Position numbers and translations under genes: made by a program. Positions 29,122 to 39,484 of a stretch of DNA of 64,000 nt are shown piece by piece (the first letter of the stretch is position 1; every line of letters begins with the position of its first letter). Source of the stretch: Cytophagales bacterium (GTDB taxonomy: Bacteria; Bacteroidota; Bacteroidia; Cytophagales; 172606-1); contig JAUJNL010000010.1 in NCBI GenBank assembly GCA_030448185.1, forward strand, positions 50,201 through 114,200. Direction: 5' to 3'. A model generated the notes under the pieces. That model did no database searches. It was not told the DNA's origin and saw only the letters and a program-made list of their open reading frames with translations.

Positions 29122-29800
29122 AGCGGTTGTGGTAAAGGATTGGGCAGTAAGGTATGGGTTAGGTAAATTGTTTAATGGCCGGGCAATTACGGTTGGCTAT
29201 TCCCCTTATTTTTATGCGGCTGCCAACCGGTAACATGCGGATAAACAGGCAAACTGATCAAATGATAAAGTCTCCGGATCACATAGGATACCGGATGCTA
29301 CAGGGCAGGATTACTAAATTTCACGGAGATTACTTCCGGCAGTGTTGCGGAGAAAGCCGGTAACAGGAAAACCCGTGGGTGTTAACTCCCGGATGGAGGA
29401 TACAGCTGCTTTGAGTATTGTTAACATAAAGTGGTTTGTAAGGGTGTCTCGATACTATTTTTATTTTATGAGGTAAAGCGGGCTTTAAAAACTTCATCAA
29501 CTACTATTCTCACGCTCTGTGTTTTAGAAGCAAACAAGAATACCAATTAGCTAACTCTTAAGCAATAAAAAGTTTTATATTTTTTCTTTGTTAAAAACAG
29601 GTTTTTTAATTAATCTTTCCATTGACCGGCGCGGTTAAAAAAAAGCCCTACAAACAGATTCGCGGGGTCAACTTTATGATCAACCTTGGACCTGAGGGGT
29701 TCACCGAAATAGCATATAAACCAGAGCTAGTGCACAAGCTAGTACATTGTTAAGGATATATAGATATATATTGGTATAATCGGATAAAGCCTCCTCCCGC

Positions 29801-29823
29801 TGTCATTCCCTCCGGGAATGACA
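29801..29823. repeat. Palindrome of the GTCATTCCC family (copy 2)
   Basis: TGTCATTCCCTCCGGGAATGACA is a 23-bp palindrome with a TCC centre. It matches the outer half of the repeat at 2225-2299. The surrounding stretch 29122-29877 is AT-rich and holds no gene I can support; it contains the upstream region of gene C. Confidence 0.75.
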
Positions 29824-29877
29824 GTAAGGAAAGGTTGTATTGAAATGGTAAGAAACTAAATTGACAGTGTACTTAGC

Positions 29878-31283
29878 TTACTGCCGGATCGATTTTATCG
29901 GATCCGAAGAAACAAGTAGTCGTAGTCGTGAGAGTTTCCAGAGCTCAGATCCGCTGGTGCCATCATCAGCCGAAAAAAACACCGTGGAACCCAAGGCGGT
30001 AAAATTACCCGGATTTGAACTCTCTGCGGCGCGGGGTTAATATCTTTGATCCTATTCGTTCCGGCGGTGGTCCCGTCGCTTTGCCAAGGTTCCCAGCCAT
30101 GCTGCGAATCGAAACCCGAAAAATATAACTTATCGGTGGAGGCTGTCAGTTTGCCAATGTATACACCGCCCCGCGCCAGGCCAGAGATCCTTGACCAGTA
30201 CAGTTTCCGGCCGCGGTGCCATCCGTTAGCGGATTTGTTAAGTGTCCCCATTTCATCCGGAAGTGAGTGTCCCTTTCATCGGTGAAATCGGCCGGGTTGG
30301 CACTTTTCAGACCAGGAGCTATATCTCTCACCAGTACCGTACCCGCAGCCGTGCCGTCACTCTTCCAGAGTTCATAGCCATTGACCCCATCGCTGGCCGC
30401 AAAATAAAGGGTACCCTTTACCGGGGTCAGGTCGGCAAGGTAAGAACTAGGCGAAACCAGATCGGGTTTTTTGCCCTAGTACCGTACCACGTTCCGTCCC
30501 GTTGCTTTTCCACAACTCGCCGACGTTAGCCTCAAAAAACAGCGTTCCATTTACATTGGTTAAACGCTTGGGATAAGAACTCTTTGCCCGGCAGGATATC
30601 TTTGATCCGGACCGTCCCGGCGGCAGTGCCATTACTCTTCCAGAGTTCATAGCCGCCCCCGACGGCATCTTCCGCCGAAAAGTAAAGCATTCCATTTGCG
30701 TCTACCAGATCACGGGGGCTGGAGCTACCGTTTCCCGGGGCTATATCTCTCACCAGTACCGTACCCGCAGCCGTGCCCATCCTCTTCCAGAGTTCCATAT
30801 TCATCCCGCTCTGATCGCTGGCCCGGAAATACAAAGTGCCATTCACATGGGTTAGATATCCCGGCACGGCACTTCCCGGTCCGGGAGTAATGTCTTTGAC
30901 CAGCACCGTGCCTGCCGTTCACTCTTCCAGAGTTCGGCGCCGTGGGCACCATCCTCGGCCATGAAAAACAACATTCCTTCATTACGGTCATCAGTTGAAG
31001 ATTAGAACTTCCGGGTCCGGGGTTAATGTCTTTCACCAGTACCGTACCCGCCGCCAGCCATCACTCTTCCAGAGCTCGGTCCCATGTTCGGGGGTTTTGG
31101 TGGTAAAGAACAAGGTATGATTCAGTTGAATAAATGCCTGAGGCGCTGAACTCTCCGGTCCGGGCACAATGTCTTTGACCAGCACTGGCTGAGCCGATAC
31201 ATTCGGTCCGGTGAGCCATCCATTCAGTAATAAACCACAGAAAAGGGGAAAAAGGTCTTACGGAGGAGATAAGGATGGTGCAT
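29878..31283 (-). CDS. Secreted ELWxxDGT-repeat protein without malectin or sorting domain (gene B), frameshifted
   Basis: The start at 31283 (MHHPYLLRKTFFP) leads, after a frame change, to a signal peptide ending VSAQPVLVKDIVPGPES. At least seven repeat units follow (for example GTELWKSDG, NMELWKRMGTAAGTVLVRD, GYELWKSNGTAAGTVRIKD, GYELWKSDGTAAGTVLVRD, GWEPWQSDGTTAGTNRIKD). The last is GSELWKLSRLRLL and the frame then stops at 29878, so neither malectin domains nor a T9SS tail follow. It is a paralogue of genes A and C that is either truncated or retained in another way. Many one-base frame shifts are present. Confidence 0.7.
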
Positions 31284-31376
31284 GGAAGGTAGGTTACGTA
31301 AGCGGTGGTTAAAGCTTTGGCAAAAATAGCGCATCTTACTAAACCGGCACCTTATGGCCCTCTCATTTTAGTACAA

Positions 31377-31416
31377 ACAGAAAACCTGCCTCTTACATAA
31401 GAAGCAGGTTTTCTGT
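31377..31416 (-). terminator. Hairpin terminator between ELWxxDGT genes A and B
   Basis: ACAGAAAACCTGC and GCAGGTTTTCTGT form a 13-bp stem, with a further partial pairing (CTCTT/AAGAA) and a short loop. It lies 69 bp beyond the gene A stop, so A and B are probably separate transcripts. Confidence 0.7.
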
Positions 31417-31484
31417 TGCTGCAAAAAAATTTCAGATCCTACCGGGTGGAAACACCGGAAACTATATAATCACGCAGCAATTTT

Positions 31485-34128
31485 TTATCTTTTTTTAATG
31501 AACTTAAGGACTTTACTGCCCGCTTGGGTGTCGAGTTTGAGCAGATACATACCCGTCTTCAAATGCCCTACCTCGAATTCGAGTTGCTTTTCGCCTAGAG
31601 CCTTATGGGCGTTCTGCTGCAAAGTAGCCCCAGCTGCACTGTTGATAGAAGACTTCTCACCTTACTTACAGGCAGGCCTAGCTCTACAACCAGTCTGTCT
31701 TCAGCCGGATTCGGCGAGAGGCTAGCCGAGAAGTGGGCTTCTAAAGAAGCAGGCTTTACTTCTGCGCTTTCTGGCGGCAGCAGTAGATGGAATCACTTCA
31801 ATGGCCGAGAGGTGGCATTGTCGGCGGAGCCTGAGCTAAAATACAGGACCCCATCGCTTACCGTGACCGGGAAGCGTTCCAATCATCGCGCCTCCGGCTT
31901 TCTCGAAGATATCATACTCGGAAAGTTTCTCTCGTTTTCAACGTCCACATTGAACTTTCTTGATCCCATCGCCTCCCTGGGCCTGGTTGCCCCAGTAGGT
32001 CTCGGCAAAGTGCAGCACGACTTCAAAGGTGCCATTGCCCGTCGGTAGACATAGCTGAACGAAGAACCGTAGCGTTCGGTGCTGTATAAGGCATCTTCGT
32101 CGGTATTAGCTACTTGGCCTCCGACCGGAATGACTTCGCCGTGGGCAAAGTACATATCCAGAAAAGAAGGTCTTTCCACTGAGACTCTGGTAGGTGCCTC
32201 CTCCGGCATTAATCGAAAGAGAACTGCCTGCCGGCAAGACTTCAATGGCTTTTACACTGGCTAGATCCACGGAGCCTTGCGTAAAACGAATCGTTAACAC
32301 TCCATCCTGTACCTGGGTACGGAACGTCTCCTGCACCGCTGTTAGGGCTCCCCCGGCTTTCTGGAAGACATCGTACTCAGAAAGCTTTCTTTCGTCTTCA
32401 ATATCGACATTGAACTTTCTTGATCCCACGCCTCCTTCGGCTTGTGTGCCCCAATAAGTTTCGGCAAAGTGCAGGATAACATCGTAACTCCCGTTGCCGG
32501 AAGGAAACGTATACTGGAAGTCAGCTCCGTAGCGTTCGTTCTCATACAGGTAATCATCATCGGTGCCCCCGATGTTTGCCCCGCTCACTGAAGCCGTACT
32601 TCCTCCTCTACGTATCCATCTCCTGAGTAAGCCCGCCCATCAATCGTGGTGTAGCCTTCGCCTCCGGCATTCACCGGGAACGTAAGCCCGCTTGGAGGAG
32701 TAGGCGCAGCATTCGGATCATACTTCCATAACTCCTGCCCCGTAGTGCCATTAGTAGCCGTGAAGTAAAGAACCCCATTAATTCCGCCAAAGGCAACGGG
32801 TCGGAATTGCCCGAAGGATTAATATCGCCAACCAGTACCGTACCTGCATTCGTACCGTCACTCTTCCAGAGTTCTCTGCCGTGACTACCGGTATCTGCAC
32901 CAAAATACAAGATATGACCTACCGCTGTCCTATTGGTTGGAGCCGAAATATTACGCACACCGCTGCTAGCATCTCCCGGGAATATATCTTTTACCATCTG
33001 CGGACTGCCTCCGGTTAAAGAGACCCGCGTCAACTCCTGGTCCAGAAAACTTGCGGTTCCCCGGGAGATGGAATAGTAGAAATAATTCCCCATGAATTCG
33101 TACGAGACCAAATTTGAACTCCGGTGAGTCGGGCCAAGGTTAATAGACACGGTACCCGCAGTAGTACCATCACTCTTCCATAGATAGGAACTGGCACAAC
33201 AGGCGGACGGCGCGACCATATTGGCAAAGTACAGGGTCCCGTTGACATTTTTCATGAAGAAGAACCGGTCGAAACTGGTTGGCCCTGGTTCTTTAATTGT
33301 CCTAACCAGTGTAGTTCCGGCATCCGTTCCATTACTCTTCCACAGGGCGGAGGCATATTGACCGGGCTGGTTCATAAAATAGGCTTCCCCATTAAGTTCA
33401 GTCAGGTAAAAGGCGTTTACGTTTTTCACCAGCACCGTACCGGCGGATGTGCCATCACTTTTGTAGAGCCCGGCCGTAAAGCCAGCGGAAAAAAAGAGGG
33501 TACCGTTAACGTTGACCATCGAGGAAGGGAAATAAGTACCCGAAGACGGGGAGGAGAAAAAACTACCCGAGCCTGCCACCAGATCCTTGACCAGCACTGT
33601 ACCCGCCGCCGTTCCATCACTCTTCCAGAGCTCATACCCCGTGGTCCCGTCATTGGCCGCAAAGAATAAGGTACCATTTACATTGGTCAGTGATAAAGGA
33701 TCAGCGCTGCCCGCAGGGTTAATGTCTTTTACTAACACAGTACCCGCTGGTGTGCCGTTGCTCTTGTAAAGCTCAGTACCTCCCGCACCGTTAGTGGCCG
33801 AGAAATAAAGCGTACCGTTGACCTCCGTTAAATTCGTCGGGTTGGAACTGCCTCCTCCCGGATTGATATCGGCTATCAACACCGTGCCGGCGGCCGTACC
33901 GTCACTCTTCCAGAGTTCGGTTCCATTGGCGCCATTGTTAGCCGCAAAGTACAGTGTGTTATTAATGGTCAGCGAACTGGTGATACTGGAAGGTACCGGA
34001 CCAGGATGGATGTCTTTAACCAGCACGGGCTGGGCGGTCAGCATTCCCGGAAAAGTGAGCAGCACAGTCAGTAAGCCGCCGCACAGGTGCTTCCGCAGAA
34101 GCGCCTTCATTGAGTTGGGGAGTAACAT
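31485..34128 (-). CDS. Secreted ELWxxDGT-repeat protein with two malectin domains and T9SS tail (gene A), frameshifted
   Basis: The first 485 codons are one open frame: signal peptide (MLLPNSMKALLRKHLCGGL... TAQP), then about eight ELWKSDGT units (residues 50-470). Downstream in other frames are two malectin-like domains (GGTDDDYLYENERYGADFQY, YDVILHFAETYWGTQAEGG, SRKFNVDIEDERKLSEYDVF; and a second copy near 31880-32180), and a T9SS type-A tail (LKTGMYLLKLDTQAGSKVL, ending FIKKR at 31485). The architecture is the same as gene C. By analogy malectin domains bind glucose-rich glycans; that these bind sugars is inference. Confidence 0.8.
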
Positions 34129-34220
34129 GAGGGTTGGGCGTAAAAGTGTAGAATAAAAGTAATTGTTTAAGGATGGGGCAATTAAGGGACAAATAATCTG
34201 GGAAACGTCTCAAAAAACCA

Positions 34221-34256
34221 AAAATTCGTCTCATTTTCGAAAATGAGACGAATTTT
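34221..34256 (-). terminator. Hairpin terminator for the substrate-binding protein gene
   Basis: AAAATTCGTCTCATTTT and its exact inverse (34240-34256) form a 17-bp stem with a CG loop. On the minus strand it ends in TTTTTGGTTTTTTG. A third copy of half the arm (AAAATGAGAC) follows at 34260-34269. Confidence 0.75.
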
Positions 34257-34339
34257 TAGAAAATGAGACCTTTTTTGATTTTATCAAATGCATCCAGCAG
34301 CATATTGATCGGCCTGCTCACAGTACAGGAAAGTGGTTG

Positions 34340-35212
34340 TTACCAAGGAGACAGCGGCTGATAAAGAGCTGCCTCCCCAATGGACTTCTCGATGAGCCGC
34401 AAATCGGTCAGTGTCTGCATGACTAGCGGAAGGGTACCAGGCGGCAGGCCCTCTCCGGTAGACCAGCGGGTGTGGGCGTACCAGGCTTGGGCATCGGCCG
34501 GTTTGATCCCATAGCGTTCGGTGACCAGCGAAACGGCGTCAGGCCGCTGCATGAAATCTTTACTTGCCCGGTTGATTACGGACAACATCCGGCGCAGGGC
34601 AGCGGGTCTTTGCCTGATTACTTCGTCCCTGGCCGCAATCACAAAACAAGGCCAGGGCGTGGGGCACTCCCCTACCCGCCGAAACTCACCCGCATCTACC
34701 AGCGGCTGTATCATGGCCTTCTCCCACATAAAGGCATCCGCCTCCCCTTTCCGGAAGGCTTCCCGAGCGCCATTCATATCCCCAACCGTTATCAGTTGCA
34801 GTGATTCCGGATTCCAGCCCCGCTGCCGGGCATGCACAAAGGCCATCAGGTGAGAACCAGACCCTAACCGGCTGATGGCAAACCGTTTCCCGGCTAGCTC
34901 TTCCACTTCCTGATAGGACGAAGCAGCCGGTACGTGAATGCCCCAGATCAAGGGCGTCATGACGTAAGGTTGAACAATTTTAGCCGGATTGCCTTTACAG
35001 ATGTCGGCGACAATGCCTTCAGTCAGTAGTACGGCCACATCCAGCGTACCACTGCGCAGGTCTTTGGTCATGGCGCCGGTACCACCCGGGTAATCGGTCC
35101 AGTTCAGTTGCAAGGACTGTTGGGCAAATTCACCGCCGGCAATGCCAAGCTGCCAGGGCAGGTTAAAATGTTCGGGCACGCCGCCCACGTTCAATGTTTC
35201 AGGTTGAGCCAT
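34340..35212 (-). CDS. Substrate-binding-domain protein (NMT1/THI5-like) without signal peptide
   Basis: A 290-residue periplasmic-binding-protein fold: LNVGGVPEHFNLPWQLGIAGG at the start, LNWTDYPGGTGAMTKDLRSGTLDVAVLLTEG (typical first lobe), GKRFAISRLGSGSHLMAFV and EADAFMWEKAMIQPLVDAG. The protein begins MAQPETLNVGG, directly at the mature fold, with no signal sequence or lipobox, and no permease or ATPase gene is adjacent. It may therefore work in the cytoplasm. It is transcribed divergently from mcrC, with only 40 bp between the proposed start codons. Confidence 0.75.
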   Translation of the reverse strand: MAQPETLNVGGVPEHFNLPWQLGIAGGEFAQQSLQLNWTDYPGGTGAMTKDLRSGTLDVAVLLTEGIVADICKGNPAKIVQPYVMTPLIWGIHVPAASSYQEVEELAGKRFAISRLGSGSHLMAFVHARQRGWNPESLQLITVGDMNGAREAFRKGEADAFMWEKAMIQPLVDAGEFRRVGECPTPWPCFVIAARDEVIRQRPAALRRMLSVINRASKDFMQRPDAVSLVTERYGIKPADAQAWYAHTRWSTGEGLPPGTLPLVMQTLTDLRLIEKSIGEAALYQPLSPW

Positions 35213-35252
35213 ATTGCTAGGGTTTAGTGAATGTGTCTTATTTTTGTCTTCT

Positions 35253-36617
35253 ATGCCTGCTCACTCCCGACACGTGGTGGTTCTCTACGAAATGGGCGAT
35301 TTCCGGTTGCTGCCGGAGGAGGTGGATGTATCGCATTTCAAAGATTTTCTCCGCAACTTATGGAATAGCCGGCATTGGACGCTGCCTCAGGACCTGGATG
35401 AGTATGAAGGAGATCCATCAGAAAACCTGGTACATCAGTACGGGCAGGCATTGTTCCAGTTTGACGGCCGGGCCATCCGGGCCCGTAATTATGCCGGCTT
35501 TCTGCAATACGGCAATAGTGATTTCTATATTTTTCCGAAAATTTTTAAAGCGGGTCGTTTTACGATTCATACGGTCTTTAGCCATCTTCACTATTACCTT
35601 TCCTACGGCACCCGCTTTCCTTTTCCGTTTGATCTGGCGCACCACCCGCCTTTACTGTCAGACGAATGGCTGCACCGGCTGATCGGGGTATTTGCCCGCC
35701 AGGCGCTGGAAACCGTTACGTGGCAGCCTTATTATGCCTATCACCCCCTAACGGAGGCCACTCCCTTTGCCCGGGGCCGGCTGTCGGTAAACGACTACCT
35801 GAAGGAGCAGATTGCCACCGGGCAATGGCAGCAACTGCACCAGGAGCACAGCCCTTTCGGACAGGATAACCGCTTTAACCGTATTCTCCGGTTCGTAACC
35901 GGCAGGCTACTACCCGTTGCCACCGGTGCAGTGCGGGCTCAGTTGCGGGCCCTGACTCAATTGTTGAGCGAAGTGAGCCCAGTTTCCTGCACGGTGCATG
36001 ACACGCATCATCCCGAATTGAACGGGCTTGCCGGCGACCACCGGAAGGTACTGGACATGTGCCGGTGGTTTCTGGAAAACAGCCTGGCTGGCTCCGGGGA
36101 AGACAACCAAATCACGCTGGCCTTTCTGGTGCCGATGGAACGGGTTTTTGAGGAATTCATGGCTGGCTTTATCCGGCAATGGCTACCGGAATGGAAGGCG
36201 CAGACGCAAAATGCTGCTCCGCTTGGCGTACTTAGCAATGGGGAGACATTGAGCATCCGTAATGATATATGGTTACCTGAGCATCGGATTATTCTCGACA
36301 GCAAGTATAAATTACCGGTACTACAGACGGCTACGGCAGCTATTCCGAAGGCCGATCTGTATCAAATGATTGCCTATTCCCTGGCCAGGGGATGCCGCCA
36401 AGGGGTTTTGCTTTACCCCTCCCCGCTGCCCGCTCCTTCCGCAGGCCCTCTCTGGGAAGTAACGGTAAGCGCCCTTTCGGAACCAGTTACGATCCGGGCC
36501 GCTTTCCTGCCGGTCATGCTACCGGATAGCGAAGCAGGATTGCCGGATGCTTTTGCAACGCTTTCGGGACGGCTGCGGGAAAGTTTGGTCCAAGCAGTTT
36601 CACCCAATGTCAGCTAA
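35253..36617 (+). CDS. mcrC: McrC-family restriction endonuclease subunit, solitary
   Basis: A 454-residue protein matching McrC, the nuclease subunit of the McrBC modification-dependent restriction system. Visible are the N-terminal beta region (YEMGDFRLLPEE, RNYAGFLQYGNSDFYIFPKIF), PYYAYHPLTEATPFARGRLS and the PD-(D/E)XK catalytic signature near residues 337-350 (RNDIWL...IILDSKYK). The start at 35253 (MPAHSRH) is preferred to 35214, which would overlap the divergent promoter. No mcrB GTPase gene lies on either side within the window; the downstream sequence is a sulfatase remnant. It is either an orphan or works with a distant partner. Confidence 0.85.
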   Translation: MPAHSRHVVVLYEMGDFRLLPEEVDVSHFKDFLRNLWNSRHWTLPQDLDEYEGDPSENLVHQYGQALFQFDGRAIRARNYAGFLQYGNSDFYIFPKIFKAGRFTIHTVFSHLHYYLSYGTRFPFPFDLAHHPPLLSDEWLHRLIGVFARQALETVTWQPYYAYHPLTEATPFARGRLSVNDYLKEQIATGQWQQLHQEHSPFGQDNRFNRILRFVTGRLLPVATGAVRAQLRALTQLLSEVSPVSCTVHDTHHPELNGLAGDHRKVLDMCRWFLENSLAGSGEDNQITLAFLVPMERVFEEFMAGFIRQWLPEWKAQTQNAAPLGVLSNGETLSIRNDIWLPEHRIILDSKYKLPVLQTATAAIPKADLYQMIAYSLARGCRQGVLLYPSPLPAPSAGPLWEVTVSALSEPVTIRAAFLPVMLPDSEAGLPDAFATLSGRLRESLVQAVSPNVS

Positions 36618-36674
36618 GGGTATTCATCCGGGTAAGTACCGGTTTTGCCGCCTGGCTACAGAATTTTGTGGTAA

Positions 36675-36938
36675 CAACTTCTATACAACGTCAAGGGCAA
36701 AAGCCATACTCAGCTATTCGACCTGAAAAATGATCCTTACGAAACCCGGAACCTGGCTGATGCCCCACAGTACGCGGAAAGATTACGCCAGATGGAGGTA
36801 TTGTTAAGCGAATCGATGCAGCGGCAAAACGACCCGGCCCAACTGGCTAAAACCAACTGGGGCGTCGCTGAAATTCCTTCCTGGGAGGAGCTTTTACCAG
36901 CGCATAACCCCAAGGGTTTGAGTAACCTTAGGGAATGA
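36675..36938 (+). pseudogene. C-terminal remnant of a sulfatase
   Basis: The 87-codon piece reads [40 protein letters not shown] and ends GLSNLRE. The phrase [15 protein letters not shown] is the standard C-terminal subdomain of type I arylsulfatases. The catalytic N-terminal part, with its CxPSR site, is absent: mcrC ends just 58 bp upstream. The sulfatase was therefore cut off at this junction. Confidence 0.75.
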
Positions 36939-37071
36939 GCCCAAAAGGAAAGGCAAATGCGGGGATTTAAGTAACAGGGTTCGTGAGCCTTCGCATGAAA
37001 CTAAGGCGGAGGAATTCAGAAGTATCTTCCATTCAATACGAGCCATTTTAAAGCCCATTTCTCTAACTCCC

Positions 37072-37113
37072 AAAAGAAAGTCCCAGTTGATAAATCAACT
37101 GGGACTTTCTTTT
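37072..37113. terminator. Strong bidirectional terminator
   Basis: A perfect 19-bp stem (AAAAGAAAGTCCCAGTTGA and inverse) with a 4-base TAAA loop and A/T tracts on both sides. It lies between the sulfatase remnant and the 75-aa gene on the minus strand. Confidence 0.9.
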
Positions 37114-37179
37114 AACTCGAATAAAAAACCTTATAAAAATGCGCCTGTCGCAAAGTTTGGGCTGTATTCCTTTCTATGT

Positions 37180-37407
37180 TTAAAGTAGTTCTTCCGCTTC
37201 TTCCAGTATACATTCTTCCGCTTCTTCCCGCCAGCAGACTTTTCCCGTGCGCCGGTCAGAAATAAGCACTATCTGCGCCCACCCTTCGGTGACGTATTGA
37301 TTAGCGATCTGGAGGGCGTGTTCTAAACTATGGGTATGGGTTGATAAACTAATGATGTGCTGAAGGTTTTTGCCACTTGCTTTAATCTGATAAGGAAACT
37401 GATTCAT
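37180..37407 (-). CDS. Hypothetical protein, 75 aa
   Basis: MNQFPYQIKASGKNLQHIIS starts a small protein with THTHSLEHALQIANQYVTEGW, a Trp-containing helix, and an acidic end (EEAEECILEEAEELL). No signal peptide and no family recognised. It has its own upstream gap of 335 bp (37408-37741), which contains an imperfect inverted repeat GGGTATTGGGTATCAGG / CCTGATACCTATTACCC (37638-37654 and 37706-37722) and no other gene. Confidence 0.5.
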   Translation of the reverse strand: MNQFPYQIKASGKNLQHIISLSTHTHSLEHALQIANQYVTEGWAQIVLISDRRTGKVCWREEAEECILEEAEELL

Positions 37408-37741
37408 AATAGGTCACTAGTTTAAATAATAGGATAAATTCTGCTTATTCAGGAGTATATCCGGTAGCTATGACCTTACGTAACGTTAAATTCTACCATC
37501 CTGCCTTTCCACCCGACGAACTTTATCTGGTCGGCGACCAATGATCCGGAGACCGGATCACTCATTTCACTATTAAGTAACACTCAAAAAAAGAGCAATA
37601 ATTTTGGTAGTGGTAAATTCTGACTGATGCATGCTCAATGGGTATTGGGTATCAGGAATTGGTTTTTCCTGAAGATCTTTTCCCAGTGACTACTTTTCTG
37701 ATACCTGATACCTATTACCCAACATCTGGTTCGAGATACGA

Positions 37742-38662
37742 TCAGACGTTCTGGGACTGAAGGAGACAGCAATTTTTGTATTTTTCTCCGCTACCGCACG
37801 GGCAGGGCGCATTGCGGCTCAGCTTGTTGTAATTGGGGTTAATTAACTGCTTAAAATCTATCCGGTATTTGAGCCGTGGGTTCTGTCCAAATACCTTCGT
37901 AAGCATCCGGTAAGTATTAGGGTGATTTTGCTGCAGACGGGTGGGATCTTCGAAGAAATACTCCGTCATTACCGCAAAGAACTCAGCGGGTGAAGTAGCG
38001 CCATAAGGGTTTATTTTATTCTTTCCCTCCTTGATTTCCTTCATTTTACGGTCCATGAGCTCCTGCCAGGGCTCAACCAGTTCCGGGGGCAATGAGGCTT
38101 TCGGAATTCCGTCTACTACCCCATCGGCTTCATCCAGCAGGTGGGCAAATTCGTGAATGCCTACGTTACTGCGGTCTCTCATGTCTTTGAATCCTTGCTC
38201 CAGGGCTGACTTAGAAATGGTCATATAATGCTGGTTCTGAAAGGGCTGTACCTGACCGGCTACGATGTTTTGGTTTTCTTTGTCGACCTGGTGGGTAGTA
38301 ACGGCTCCTTCCGTCACAAAAACTTCACCCAGGTTGTCGTATTCCCAATGCTTAAAGCCAAACACGGGAATAATGGCACTGGCTGCCACCAGCACTTTGG
38401 TGCTGTCGTCAATAGTGGTTTTGATTCCGATAATATGCTTCTCCCCGATAAACAATTGCACGAGCTGTTCGAAGCGTTTCTTTTCTTCTTCGGATAACGT
38501 ATGGTAAAATCCGACCCGGCTTTGCAGTGTATGCCGCCAGAGTGCCGGAAATTCGTCTTTCAAAATTTGTTTTCTTCGTCTTGCCTTCCGTGTAATCAGA
38601 CGGTAGAATAGAATGATGAGAATAAATACAATAATGGAAAAATACAGGATACCCTCTTGCAT
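37742..38662 (-). CDS. MtfA-like zinc peptidase with C-terminal SEC-C motif
   Basis: A 306-residue protein with an N-terminal membrane helix (residues 5-23), a peptidase domain of the MtfA/DUF980 family with the zinc motif HEFAHLLD (HExxH form) and the distal Glu in PAEFFAVMTEYFFE, and a C-terminal SEC-C zinc-binding motif (RNAPCPCGSGEKYKNCC). MtfA in Enterobacteria controls glucose PTS by binding Mlc; here there is no such partner, so the role is unknown. The frame is intact. Confidence 0.85.
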   Translation of the reverse strand: MQEGILYFSIIVFILIILFYRLITRKARRRKQILKDEFPALWRHTLQSRVGFYHTLSEEEKKRFEQLVQLFIGEKHIIGIKTTIDDSTKVLVAASAIIPVFGFKHWEYDNLGEVFVTEGAVTTHQVDKENQNIVAGQVQPFQNQHYMTISKSALEQGFKDMRDRSNVGIHEFAHLLDEADGVVDGIPKASLPPELVEPWQELMDRKMKEIKEGKNKINPYGATSPAEFFAVMTEYFFEDPTRLQQNHPNTYRMLTKVFGQNPRLKYRIDFKQLINPNYNKLSRNAPCPCGSGEKYKNCCLLQSQNV

Positions 38663-38928
38663 AATTTTAACCCTAGCGGCTGATGCTATTCAGTGGTCTG
38701 GTGCATACGCTTCTGTAATCATTCTAGTTTTATCTGCCCGTTCTTTTTAAATCTGATTAGTAAACAAGTCCCGAAGCGTTTGCAGTTTGATCCGTACCCG
38801 TGCCCGGAATATACCAAGAACCAAGAGGTGTTTCCGGTATTCGTGTAACCCTAGGGGTTGCTAATGCAGTTTAATCATAATGATCAGTCAGTATTTTCAG
38901 ATCGTTTACTCCAACTTACTTAAAGCAT

Positions 38929-39360
38929 ATGTGGATTGTATTTGCGTTAGCGGCAGCGTTCGCAGCTGCCGTAGTGGTAACGCTGTCGAAAGCCGGTATT
39001 AAGAATGTTGACTCCAGCCTGGGATTCGCCATTCAGTCAGTACTGATCCTGATTGTTTCCTGGGGAGTAGTGATCTGGCAGGGCAACTTTTCTGATCTTT
39101 CCCGAATCGAACGGCGGGATTGGATTTATTTACTGACAGCTGGGGTAATCACCTGTATTTCCTCCCTGCTGACTTTCCGCGCCCTGAAACTGGCAAATGC
39201 GTCGGTAGTCTCACCGGTAGAGCGGATATCTTTAGTTTTTGCCATTGTGTTAGCAGTCATTTTTCTCAAGGAAAAGGTAAGCTGGCAATTGATTGCAGGA
39301 GCCGCACTGATGGCGGCCGGTGCCGTACTCATTGCTTTATCGGGTCAGGCAACGAAGTAA
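38929..39360 (+). CDS. EamA-family small transporter (half-size)
   Basis: A 143-residue membrane protein with four to five helices (MWIVFALAAAFAAAVVVTLS, IQSVLILIVSWGVVIWQG, LTFRALKLANASVVSPVERI, LVFAIVLAVIFLKEKVS, AGAALMAAGAVLIALSG). It is one EamA unit rather than the usual two, as in small drug/metabolite exporters that work as dimers. The substrate is unknown. Confidence 0.8.
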   Translation: MWIVFALAAAFAAAVVVTLSKAGIKNVDSSLGFAIQSVLILIVSWGVVIWQGNFSDLSRIERRDWIYLLTAGVITCISSLLTFRALKLANASVVSPVERISLVFAIVLAVIFLKEKVSWQLIAGAALMAAGAVLIALSGQATK

Positions 39361-39484
39361 TGGGAGCAAAAACTACCCAGACGACGTTGCTTCTTATTAG
39401 CCTTAACTCCTGCCCGCGGAAGCAGCGTACTTATTTTTCCAACCGGGAATCTATGTACGGCTGAACTTGTTACTTAGTATACCT

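Noticed and set aside
29175..29363. Plus-strand ORF upstream of gene C
   Set aside because: Composition is not protein-like and it lies in the regulatory gap of an opposite gene.
29680..29760. Peptide MINLGPEGFTEIAYKPELVH in the gap between genes B and C
   Set aside because: Only 25 codons, no ribosome site seen, no relatives known; could be a transposase remnant but not supportable.
26474..34128. Long plus-strand ORFs opposite the ELWxxDGT genes
   Set aside because: They are reverse reading of the repeats (periodic RKIKRPV/VPAVVPS motifs), not independent genes.
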